Below are positions 1 to 7,790 of a stretch of DNA of 64,000 nt, piece by piece (positions within the stretch are counted from its first letter, which is position 1; every line of letters begins with the position of its first letter). The notes under the pieces are model-generated. The model worked only from the letters and a program-made list of their open reading frames with translations, did not search any database and was not told the origin of the DNA. The position numbers were made by a program, and so were the translations under genes. Where the stretch lies: assembly GCA_019454125.1 (NCBI GenBank), contig CP075365.1, positions 1,730,218 to 1,794,217 of the forward strand, in the 5' to 3' direction. The DNA comes from Fimbriimonadaceae bacterium (GTDB taxonomy: Bacteria > Armatimonadota > Fimbriimonadia > Fimbriimonadales > Fimbriimonadaceae).

Positions 1-1475
1 TCTTCAGGCGTGTAGCCGTGGCAGTCTTTGCAGGGTGTGGTCTTCCACTCGTCGCCGATGTCGACCGGGTGCTGGAACTCCACGCCTTTCATGTTGCCCT
101 TGTTGTCGTGCGCGACAAAGGTGTGACAAGTATTGCAGTCGTTACTAATGACCCTGCCCGTGTCACTCTTCAGACGCCCGTTGTGGCAACGGAAGCAGCC
201 GTTACCCCGTAAGTGGTCAAGGTTGTTCCGGTGCGACCGCCAGTCCGTGTTCATCGCGGGGAAGTAGTTGTTCCGATAGATCTTTTGGAGTTCGGCTATC
301 GCTTTGTCGAGCTTCGCCCCGTCTTTTGCCATAAACTCGGCATAGTTCTCCTTGTAGTACGCCTTAAGCGTCTCCAAGATCTTGCTAAGCCCTTCTTCCT
401 TCGTCGCGTACTTTGCGTCAAGCGCTTCGACGCCTTTCATCTTAATTTCGGGAACGGCCCTGTCGATGGTGCCGGCGCTGATTGCCAGGTTCACAGACTC
501 GTCGGACGGGTGGAAAATGTGGGTCGGCCGGTTGTGGCAGTCGATACAGTCCACTTTGCGCGACACACCCTTCGCCACGTCGTTCGGGCCGAACTTTACG
601 GTCTTGTCCCAATACTTCGTGACCTTGCCATCCTTATCGACCATTTCGACATAAGGAATCTCCTGTCGCTCAAAGTCGCTGGCGATGTAGCTCACGGTGC
701 TGTTCAAGTACATGTGGGCATGGATGCCTTGTGCTTCCGGCCCTTCGCCACCGCCGATCTTAACGAGCATGCCGACCTGGGCGTGTGTGTTATCGGGATC
801 AGAAAGGTAGTAGTCATGCATCCGCAACTTTTGCGAAAAGAAGTGCTTGGGCCAGTGGCACTTTTCGCAGGTTTCTTGAGCCGGGCGGAGGTTCGCGATG
901 GGCGTTTTTATCGGCCGCTCGTATTTGTTAAAGATCGTTGAATAGACCTGGTAAGTCCCGGAAAGTTTTGACTTGACGTACCAATCGACGCCCTCGCCGA
1001 TGTGGCACCCGGCGCACGAGACACGGGCGTGGGGCGAGTTCTGATAGGCCACGTGCTCCGGCTCCATGAGCGAGTGGCACGTGGTGCCGCAGAACTCCAC
1101 CGACTCGGTGTACTCATACCCCTTATAACTCCCGAAACCCGAGATCGCCATAAGGAGCAGGCCGCCTACCGCAATCGAGGTGGCTGTGGCGCGGCCCCGC
1201 GGCTGGTTAAGGTCTAAGACCGGCAAGGTAGCCGTGGCGAGCCCCTTCTTCTGACGCCGTCTCTCAATGATGAGCCCGATGGCCGCCACACCAAGGCCGA
1301 GGAACATCAAGCCCGGCAGCGCGATGTAGGTGACCAACCCGCTATACGCGTTTGCAAACCCTCCAAAAATGTCGAACGCGATGAGGATAAGCGCGAGGAT
1401 GAACATGACCGTGGCGAAGGTCATCCCGAACATCGTTATCGCGTTGTTGAAAATGGAAGGTAAGCGCCTTTTCAT
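1..1475 (-). CDS. NapC/NirT-family heptahaem membrane cytochrome, ImcH-like (3' end outside window)
   Basis: Probable inner-membrane menaquinol-oxidising cytochrome feeding electrons to the periplasm. My reading from the ATG at 1475 gives three membrane segments (about residues 12-35, 46-70 and 98-115), then seven c-type haem sites: C129-GTT-CH (a CX3CH), CAGCH, CEKCH, CIDCH, CFRCH, CNTCH and CKDCH. The first site lies in the context EFCGTTCHSLMEPE, and SPHARVSCAGCH follows, as in NapC/NirT proteins. About 491 codons are visible before the window edge with no stop. Seven haems and this length fit the Geobacter ImcH type better than tetrahaem NapC. It is the last visible gene of the minus-strand cytochrome cluster, 80 bp after the cytochrome b fusion. 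The ImcH assignment is an inference; NapC/NirT membership is firmer. Confidence 0.85.
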   Translation of the reverse strand, partial: MKRRLPSIFNNAITMFGMTFATVMFILALILIAFDIFGGFANAYSGLVTYIALPGLMFLGLGVAAIGLIIERRRQKKGLATATLPVLDLNQPRGRATATSIAVGGLLLMAISGFGSYKGYEYTESVEFCGTTCHSLMEPEHVAYQNSPHARVSCAGCHIGEGVDWYVKSKLSGTYQVYSTIFNKYERPIKTPIANLRPAQETCEKCHWPKHFFSQKLRMHDYYLSDPDNTHAQVGMLVKIGGGEGPEAQGIHAHMYLNSTVSYIASDFERQEIPYVEMVDKDGKVTKYWDKTVKFGPNDVAKGVSRKVDCIDCHNRPTHIFHPSDESVNLAISAGTIDRAVPEIKMKGVEALDAKYATKEEGLSKILETLKAYYKENYAEFMAKDGAKLDKAIAELQKIYRNNYFPAMNTDWRSHRNNLDHLRGNGCFRCHNGRLKSDTGRVISNDCNTCHTFVAHDNKGNMKGVEFQHPVDIGDEWKTTPCKDCHGYTPE

Positions 1476-1555
1476 AATCCAGCCCCTATCCGCGTTTCAC
1501 GCGGTTTCTTTGTTGGTAGTATAGCTTGATGGAACATAGTGGTTGCAGCGTAATC

Positions 1556-3451
1556 TCAGGAAAGATCGGGCTCAGGCGTTTCCGTCGGAGGTTCCTTTGA
1601 GCCTTGCTCGACGTCATTCCCACCTTTTTGATCAGCTTCTTGTTCAGCTTCTGGCGGGGTGCCCGGGGGTTCGGGCTCGACCATCGCAGTCCCCTGACTT
1701 TGGGGACCCTCGGCCGCTAGGATCCTTTCCAGCTCAAGGGGGTGCTCGGCCCGCATCTCTTCCTCGGTGAGAGTGCCCTTAAGCCATACCGGATTCATGG
1801 GGAAGTGGTGCGGATTGAAGTGAGTGTTGTAGAGGTGCCAAGTCACGATCGTGAGCAAGGAAAGCACCGGTTCATAAGAGTGCGCGATGTACGCGATGGG
1901 TATGCCCGTATCCGGGAAGAACTGGCTGAAGTAGACCGGGTACCAAAGAATTAAACCCGTAACGATCATGATGGGCGTTCCCCACCCGACCGCTAGGTAT
2001 TCGAACTTTTCGCGGAAGTTATAGCGTTCGTATTTTGGCGGTTCAGGGGAAATGCCAAGGTGGTACCGAATGGTGCCCGCGACGTCTTCGAGGTCTTTCT
2101 TTCTCGGCATCATCGTCATGGCCGAAGCTTTGAATCCGTTCCGCTTCCAGCGAACCATCAGATCCAAGATGTGGTACAGCCAAGAGATGATGAGGACGAC
2201 ACCGGCGACTCGGTGCACGACGCGCAGGACGGGCATGCCGCCGAGCGCGTTATAGAAGGCGGTCAGTAGGTCGTTCTCAGGGAAACGGATCGGCAAGCCG
2301 GTGATGATCAGGAGGCTGAAGCTCACGACCAGGATCCCGTGCTGGATCCGTTGGGACTTGTCCATCCGGACAAACTTGCGCCCCTCGACCTCGACATGCG
2401 TCTTTTTCCGGCGTTGGAGGTGGCTATAGAGGGCGAGGCCAGCCAGGGCAAAGGCGACAATGGTCGCGAGCAGGCCACTGGCCTGCCCGAGGGCACCGAG
2501 CACGATCGCCACGACGAGGGTCAGGAAGCCGAGGCTGATCAGGATGGCGACAGGACGGCCCGTGGGGGGCGGCTCCTTGGCCGCGATCGCGCGACGAAGG
2601 TCGAGGATGATGCCGGTGGAGAGAAGCGTGATGACCGTGAAGGTCAGGACTTTGAAGAACATCTCCAAGCCGGCGAGGATCGGCTTTTGGTTGATCGTCA
2701 GGTACATGTGGTTCGCCCCAGAAGCCGCAAAGTTCATTTGGGCGCCGGGGTGGCAGTTGGCCTGCCCACACGTCTTAGGAAGGTTCGCTCGGAAGGTGCG
2801 CGACGTCGGGTCGGTCGAGTGCTTCACGTCGTGATATCCGTGGCAATCGGTGCAGACCGCCGTGTGAAGCTCGCCGAACTTCAGGAAAGCCTTCCCGTGG
2901 AAGCTGAGTTCGTAGCTGTGGACTGCGTCCAGGCTTGGGCCATAGCGGCCCATCGGCTCCTCGCTCCGGTGGCACGTGCCGCAGTTCTCAATGCGGTCTC
3001 GCTTAGGGAGGTTGACCAAGGGCACGATGCCGTGCGGATCGGAGTAGCTATGGCACCGGACGCAGGTGGGATGATCCCCCGGTCTTTTGTCGGGCCGGGC
3101 GTGGACGCTCGAGGCCCAGAGATCGGCTTCCTCTGAATGGCAGTCCGCGCAGGCGGGCGTGCTCTTCCGGGCCTCTTCAGAGTGCGACTCGTCCGCCTTG
3201 AAAAGCGAGTGGCAGTTGGTGCAGTCCAGCTCGCGGTGCGGGGAAGCGGCGAGCGCCTCGAGGTGCATCGCGGGGCCGACTTCGGCTTTGGGGTCGTGGC
3301 AACTCAGGCAGGCTTTGTTTTCTTCGCTCTGTTCGACGGTCTTTGTCTGGACGTTGGCTTGCTCCTGTCCGAAGACGAGTGCCACGAGCAGAGGCACGCA
3401 CGCGAAGACGAGGAGCGCGGCCGGCCGAGCTTTCCCTGCCGAGATGGCCAT
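1556..3451 (-). CDS. Heptahaem cytochrome c fused to b-type cytochrome membrane domain, CbcL-like
   Basis: Probable quinol-oxidising membrane cytochrome. A signal peptide (about residues 1-30, LLVFACVPLLVALVFGQ) is followed by a periplasmic part with six CXXCH sites (CLSCH, CTNCH, CADCH, CVRCH, CGTCH, CTDCH) and one CX4CH (CGQANCH). The second half has several membrane helices with conserved-looking histidines (IQHGILVV, VVHRVAG, WLYHILDL, VTWHLYNTHF), like HydC/FdnI-type b cytochromes. This c-then-b order matches Geobacter CbcL, which carries more c haems. The C-terminal 40 residues are Glu/Pro-rich. A TTG at 3454 precedes the ATG at 3451; AAGGA lies just upstream. It sits between the monohaem cytochrome and the ImcH-like gene. 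The function is inferred from architecture. Confidence 0.85.
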   Translation of the reverse strand: MAISAGKARPAALLVFACVPLLVALVFGQEQANVQTKTVEQSEENKACLSCHDPKAEVGPAMHLEALAASPHRELDCTNCHSLFKADESHSEEARKSTPACADCHSEEADLWASSVHARPDKRPGDHPTCVRCHSYSDPHGIVPLVNLPKRDRIENCGTCHRSEEPMGRYGPSLDAVHSYELSFHGKAFLKFGELHTAVCTDCHGYHDVKHSTDPTSRTFRANLPKTCGQANCHPGAQMNFAASGANHMYLTINQKPILAGLEMFFKVLTFTVITLLSTGIILDLRRAIAAKEPPPTGRPVAILISLGFLTLVVAIVLGALGQASGLLATIVAFALAGLALYSHLQRRKKTHVEVEGRKFVRMDKSQRIQHGILVVSFSLLIITGLPIRFPENDLLTAFYNALGGMPVLRVVHRVAGVVLIISWLYHILDLMVRWKRNGFKASAMTMMPRKKDLEDVAGTIRYHLGISPEPPKYERYNFREKFEYLAVGWGTPIMIVTGLILWYPVYFSQFFPDTGIPIAYIAHSYEPVLSLLTIVTWHLYNTHFNPHHFPMNPVWLKGTLTEEEMRAEHPLELERILAAEGPQSQGTAMVEPEPPGTPPEAEQEADQKGGNDVEQGSKEPPTETPEPDLS

Positions 3452-3523
3452 CAATCAGAGTCCTTTCTTGAGGATCCCGCCCTGCCCGACCACCTTGTCG
3501 AGCAGGGCGGAAGCGCTCGGTCC

Positions 3524-3853
3524 TTACCCTTTGCCGCCGGGAAGTTTGCCTTTCTTGATGGTGTCGAGGTTGTTCACCCCGTCCTTGTTAGAGTCCATCT
3601 TTTCGACGGCCTTCAGGTCTTCGACCAGCAGCTTCTTTCGCTTCGCCTTATCGACGACGACCTTGAGGTCGGCGCCGTAGGGGTTGAGCTTGCCTCCCTT
3701 AGCGCTCACGTGGCAGACCATGCACTTGGCCTTGCCCAGATCGGAGCCGGGGTCGACCTTGTAGAAGTCGTTGAAGGTCTTCGTCGCGGTCGCGAAAGCC
3801 ATGGCCATCGCGGCGGCGGAAAGGACGGTGACGATCGTCAGTGTTCTTTTCAT
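3524..3853 (-). CDS. Small secreted monohaem cytochrome c with calcium-loop-like motif
   Basis: A 109-residue protein with a signal peptide (MKRTLTIVTVLSAAAMAMAFA), a single haem site CMVCH near residue 46, and the acidic loop DSNKDGVNNLD near residue 87, which resembles an EF-hand or thrombospondin type 3 calcium loop. The start is the ATG at 3853, since upstream in-frame sequence reads as non-coding and the signal peptide begins here. Only 5 bp separate it from the ccmF stop, so the two are probably co-transcribed. It may be a periplasmic electron shuttle between the inner-membrane cytochromes and the outer-membrane conduit. The family was not recognised. Confidence 0.75.
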   Translation of the reverse strand: MKRTLTIVTVLSAAAMAMAFATATKTFNDFYKVDPGSDLGKAKCMVCHVSAKGGKLNPYGADLKVVVDKAKRKKLLVEDLKAVEKMDSNKDGVNNLDTIKKGKLPGGKG

Positions 3854-3858
3854 TAGGG

Positions 3859-6255
3859 TTATGTCCTTGTTGTTATGAGTTCTCGAGAGGCAGGGGACGT
3901 TTCTGTCCGGACAGGTTGGGCCGCCGTCTTGGGCACGCGTTGGCGTCGGTAGAGGGCGGCGAGGATGCCACCAAGGGTCATGGTGCCGGTTCCAAGCCAC
4001 ACCAGGCCCGTGAAGGGTTTGTTGAAGACCTCGACGGGGTAGATCATCGCGTCCTGTTCGAACACGATGCGGACCGATCCGTCCGCGGCGTCCATACCGG
4101 TCATCTTCAGGCGAAGGTCTTGACCCACGCCGACGGGATGGTTGATCGGGCCACCCTCGCCTAGCTCCATTTGGGGCTGGAGTTCCGTGACGTTCTCACC
4201 GTCGGTCAACTCGATGCGTGCGCCGAACTTCGTGCCTGTCACGCCGGCCTCACCTTCGCGGGTCATGCCCAGGTACTTGATCTTCCTTTTGTTGTCGATG
4301 GTGAGTTCTCCACCTTTTTTGAGCGAGAACTCGCGGCTCGTCTGGGGCTGCGGCGGGTAAAGGGTCACGTAGACGTCGTGGGCCGCATAGCGCTGGATCG
4401 AAGGCCACTGAACGGGGGTCAGTTCGCCGCCACCCATTTGGGTGTAGTAAAGGCCCGGCTTGGCGACGAAGAGGGGCTTTGTCGCATCCTTGCCCTTCGC
4501 GTCGAAGACCTTTATGAGCACTTTGTTCTCCTTGTCCGTAAGGTCAGACGTTCGACCGTCCAGCATCAGCACGTAGTCAAGGATCCGCGCCGGGTGGCCC
4601 TCCATCACGACCCCTTGCTCATGCCGTTCGAAGCCGCGCGAGAGAATGAGGCCGGCCAGAAGGACTGCAACGCCGATGTGGGACACGAACGAACCCATCC
4701 CGAGCTTTGAGGCTCTGGCCAACTCGACCATTCGCACGCCGTTTGCGACCAGCACGAAGAGGCAGGTTCCGACCAGGATCAAGACCCAGGGCAACCCGGG
4801 GACTTGCATGTTCATCGGGAAGGTGACCGACTTCGTCAAGTCAGCAATGCCCGCCATCGGCGTGAACTTGAGCCCGATGAGGGCGAAGCCTAGGAGGCCG
4901 ATGGTCACGCAAAACGCGGTGTAGGCCCGGCTAGCGAGCTCACGGGCCTTCATGCCCTTCCACGCGGCGAACGGCGCGACCGCCATCACCAGCATGAGTG
5001 GCACGAAGATGTACGGCAGCACCATGTGATAGGTGTGCTCCTCGACGACCGCCGGTTTGCGCCCGGAGAGCGCCATGAAGAGCGGCACGCTCATGCCGAT
5101 CATGGTGGCCACGCCCATCGCCGAGAGCAGGAGGACGCCGGTCCGGTAGAAGCCTTCACGGTTAAAGCCCTTGACCTCGTCCTCCGGCGCGTTCCGCTTG
5201 TCCTGGAAGTAGCGGACCCCCCAAAGGCCAAGGAAGCCCAGGGTCATGACGCTCATGAGGCCGATCAGGAGCTTCAGCGCGGAGCGGTCCATTTCCGCGA
5301 AGCTATGGACGCTGGCGTCGGCCAGGAAGCCCGACCTTGTGAGGAACGTGCCGTAAAGGAACGCAAGGAACGGCAGACCGCCAAGGGCGAGGTTCGTGAG
5401 TTTCCACTTGCCCCGCGAGGCTTGCACGATGAGGCCGTGGATGAACCCGGCGGTCAGCACCCAGGGGACGAAACTGACGTTCTCGACCGGGTCCCACATC
5501 CAGAACCCACCCCAACCGAGGGTCTCATAGGCCCAGAACCCGCCCATGCAAAGCCCGAGGCCGACTAGCGTGGTCGAGACGATGGCCCACGGTCTCACGA
5601 TCGGCACCCACTTGTCATAGTCGCGGATGATGAGCGCCGCCGTGGCGAGGGCGAAGAGCGCGGTCAGCGAACCAAAGCCCAGGAAGATCGTGGGGGGGTG
5701 GATGACGACCCAGTAGTTCTGGAGAGTCGGGGCGAGGCCGACGCCGTTGAGCGGCACCAGCGGCCTGCCCTCAAGCATGTTCAGCTTGAAAGGCGACTCA
5801 TAGGCGAGGATGCTCGCGATCGACCCCAAAAAGAGTGAGGTGACCGCCACATACCAACGCTTGTAAACGCCGGCTTTGGGCAGGACAAGGAGGCCGAAGA
5901 CGGCGGCGCAAACCCCCCAAAGAAGGAAGGAGCCCTCTTGGCCGGACCAGATGCCGGCGATCCGGTATTGCAGGGCGTTGCCGTGCTCGGCGTGCGCCCA
6001 GACATACGAAAATTCGAACCGGTCGTTGACGAACAGTGTCGCAAGGGCCGCGAACACGCCGAAGATTCCGGCGCACCCCGCGACGAAAGCCCACGAAGCG
6101 GCCTTCTCGCGCCACCTCGCGGGCGCGAAGACGGCCAGCAGGAAGGAGGCGGCAAAAAGGGTGGCGGTCAAAAGGACGAGCCCCCTGCCTATGTCTCCTG
6201 TTAACAGGGACCAGGATGGGGGGCTCGCGAAATCTGTGTGGGGCATCGTATCCAT
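3859..6255 (-). CDS. ccmF: CcmF/NrfE-type cytochrome c haem lyase
   Basis: Inner-membrane subunit of the system I haem lyase that attaches haem to apocytochrome CXXCH motifs. The 798-residue polytopic protein contains WSGQEGSFLLW (about residues 103-113), HPP (about 186-188) and the tryptophan-rich haem-binding WWD signature WGGFWMWDPVEN (about 248-259), then a large periplasmic domain near the C-terminus and a final helix. The length is a little above the usual 600-700. It lies inside the multihaem operon rather than in a ccm cluster, suggesting a lyase dedicated to these cytochromes. The start could be the ATG at 6255 or the one at 6246; no clear ribosome site is visible before either. Confidence 0.92.
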   Translation of the reverse strand: MDTMPHTDFASPPSWSLLTGDIGRGLVLLTATLFAASFLLAVFAPARWREKAASWAFVAGCAGIFGVFAALATLFVNDRFEFSYVWAHAEHGNALQYRIAGIWSGQEGSFLLWGVCAAVFGLLVLPKAGVYKRWYVAVTSLFLGSIASILAYESPFKLNMLEGRPLVPLNGVGLAPTLQNYWVVIHPPTIFLGFGSLTALFALATAALIIRDYDKWVPIVRPWAIVSTTLVGLGLCMGGFWAYETLGWGGFWMWDPVENVSFVPWVLTAGFIHGLIVQASRGKWKLTNLALGGLPFLAFLYGTFLTRSGFLADASVHSFAEMDRSALKLLIGLMSVMTLGFLGLWGVRYFQDKRNAPEDEVKGFNREGFYRTGVLLLSAMGVATMIGMSVPLFMALSGRKPAVVEEHTYHMVLPYIFVPLMLVMAVAPFAAWKGMKARELASRAYTAFCVTIGLLGFALIGLKFTPMAGIADLTKSVTFPMNMQVPGLPWVLILVGTCLFVLVANGVRMVELARASKLGMGSFVSHIGVAVLLAGLILSRGFERHEQGVVMEGHPARILDYVLMLDGRTSDLTDKENKVLIKVFDAKGKDATKPLFVAKPGLYYTQMGGGELTPVQWPSIQRYAAHDVYVTLYPPQPQTSREFSLKKGGELTIDNKRKIKYLGMTREGEAGVTGTKFGARIELTDGENVTELQPQMELGEGGPINHPVGVGQDLRLKMTGMDAADGSVRIVFEQDAMIYPVEVFNKPFTGLVWLGTGTMTLGGILAALYRRQRVPKTAAQPVRTETSPASRELITTRT

Positions 6256-6269
6256 GTCGAATTAGAGGG

Positions 6270-6291
6270 TGGAGGGGCTTGCGCCCCTCCA
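6270..6291 (-). terminator. Intra-operon GC-rich hairpin between octahaem gene and ccmF
   Basis: A perfect 9-bp stem (TGGAGGGGC / GCCCCTCCA) with a TTGC loop lies 13 bp after the stop of the octahaem lipoprotein gene and 15 bp before the ccmF start. No T-tract follows on the minus strand, so it is more likely a partial terminator or an mRNA-stabilising or processing structure that sets different levels of the two halves of the operon. Confidence 0.4.
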
Positions 6292-6303
6292 CAGGTCAGT
6301 CCG

Positions 6304-7740
6304 TCAGAAGCCTTTGGCGTCTGCTCGGTTCGATCGGGCGCGGGTTTCTTCGATCACCTTGCGCATCTGGGCGACGCTCACGCCCTTTTTCTGCGGCCGG
6401 CCGACGTTGACACTGTCAAGGTTGTCGTTGGCGACCTGGATCAGGTGCTTGGCGTACGGGGCGTTGTGGACTCCGTAGTCGCCCGAGCGCACCACGAAGT
6501 AGTAGTTGTGCCGGGCACGCTTCAACTCGATCGGGACGAGGTTCTGGTCTGGCGGGGTCTTGCCCTCCGCCGTGATGACGCTCGTGTAGTCCCAGAGGTC
6601 AGCGTCGCCATAGTTCGCTTGGGCATAGGCTTCCATGCGGTTCTTCAGGGCGAAGAGCTGGCCGATGACGTCGTCGCGAGTCGATGTGGCGCGGGCCGCC
6701 GCGTCAGCGGGGGTATGGCAGGGGTTGCAGCCCTTGTCATAGCTGACCGTGAACGTGTGGCGCGAGTCCGGCATGTGGCACTTGGAGCACTGGCCGGGAG
6801 CTTGCGAGTGGGCCGTGTTCCTCTTGACGGGGCCTCCTCCTTCCACGCCGCCGAAGCCCAGCAACATGTTGTACTGGTTGCTGTCGTGCATGTTCGGTCG
6901 GGCGGTGCCGTTCTGGAGCGCTTGGTCAGCCGGGTTGGCACCGCGACCGTTGTGGCACTGGGCGCAAATGTGATTGAACTTCGTGAAGTCCGCCGGCCTG
7001 CTGCCTGCGCCGACCGTCGTCGTGTCCGTGCTGAAGACGGCGTGCCGAAGCTGGGCTTCTTTGCCGTTGTCGGTCAAGTTCTTCGTCTGGGCGTGCGGGT
7101 TGTGGCACGTGGCGCAGGTGGCCGTGTGCGGAGACTCGGTCAGCGTCTCATCGGCGAGCTTGATGATCTCCTCGTCGGTGAGGCTCCCCAGGTCCACTCC
7201 CTTGTCGTTCTCAACGCGGAAGATGTTGCTGTGGCACGCGACGCAGCGGTTGGTGCGGCCATAGCGATCGGGGTTGTTGACCGCCTCTTCCACCGGGGAT
7301 TGCAGTAGCTTGCTGTGGGCGCTGGCCTGCCACTCGTCGTAGGTCTTGCCGTGGCACTGGGCGCAGACGACGGCGGAAAGGCTCTTCGGCGAGGTCAAGA
7401 TGTTCTCCGCCGAGGGATTGGCCTGGTGGGCGCTTCCCGGCCCGTGGCATCGCTCACAGGTGACCCCGACGCTTGCGTGCTTGGTCTCCTGCCAGTGGGC
7501 GAAGATCTGCTCGCCGCCCTCGGCCCGGCCGTTGTGGCACGTACCGCAGGCGTCGGCCCCGATGTAAGAGGCGTTCTTCTGCGCGGGCGTGAGGAGGGCA
7601 AGGAACTGCTCGGTGACCCCCGGAAGCCCGCCACCGTTACCGCTGGTAGGCCCTCCTTCGCCGCCGCAGCTCGATACCGAGATGAGCGCTGCCGCTAGCG
7701 GCACGACAGCGAATAGAGTGACGAACCACTTAGCTTTCAT
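6304..7740 (-). CDS. Octahaem cytochrome c lipoprotein (possible surface or periplasmic electron carrier)
   Basis: A 478-residue protein starting at the ATG at 7740, with AGAGGAA just upstream. The signal sequence ends in a lipobox-like VSSC (cysteine about residue 23), followed by a Gly-rich linker, predicting a lipid-anchored protein. Eight CXXCH motifs are seen: CGTCH, CERCH, CAQCH, CVACH, CATCH, CAQCH, CSKCH and CNPCH. The paired spacing and CHGPGSAH context resemble cytochrome c554-type multihaem proteins. The gene follows the MtrB-like barrel by 50 bp. By position it may play the role of MtrC/OmcA, the outer-face terminal reductase, although its localisation across the outer membrane cannot be read from sequence. 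Confidence 0.85.
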   Translation of the reverse strand: MKAKWFVTLFAVVPLAAALISVSSCGGEGGPTSGNGGGLPGVTEQFLALLTPAQKNASYIGADACGTCHNGRAEGGEQIFAHWQETKHASVGVTCERCHGPGSAHQANPSAENILTSPKSLSAVVCAQCHGKTYDEWQASAHSKLLQSPVEEAVNNPDRYGRTNRCVACHSNIFRVENDKGVDLGSLTDEEIIKLADETLTESPHTATCATCHNPHAQTKNLTDNGKEAQLRHAVFSTDTTTVGAGSRPADFTKFNHICAQCHNGRGANPADQALQNGTARPNMHDSNQYNMLLGFGGVEGGGPVKRNTAHSQAPGQCSKCHMPDSRHTFTVSYDKGCNPCHTPADAAARATSTRDDVIGQLFALKNRMEAYAQANYGDADLWDYTSVITAEGKTPPDQNLVPIELKRARHNYYFVVRSGDYGVHNAPYAKHLIQVANDNLDSVNVGRPQKKGVSVAQMRKVIEETRARSNRADAKGF

Positions 7741-7790
7741 GATGTTCCTCTGCTTGTCCTGTTTCCTTGATTGCGAGATGGGATTGCGTT

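Noticed and set aside
213-941. Open frame of 242 codons on the plus strand
   Set aside because: It is antisense to the ImcH-like cytochrome, whose haem motifs show the real frame. GC-rich DNA often has long antisense frames.
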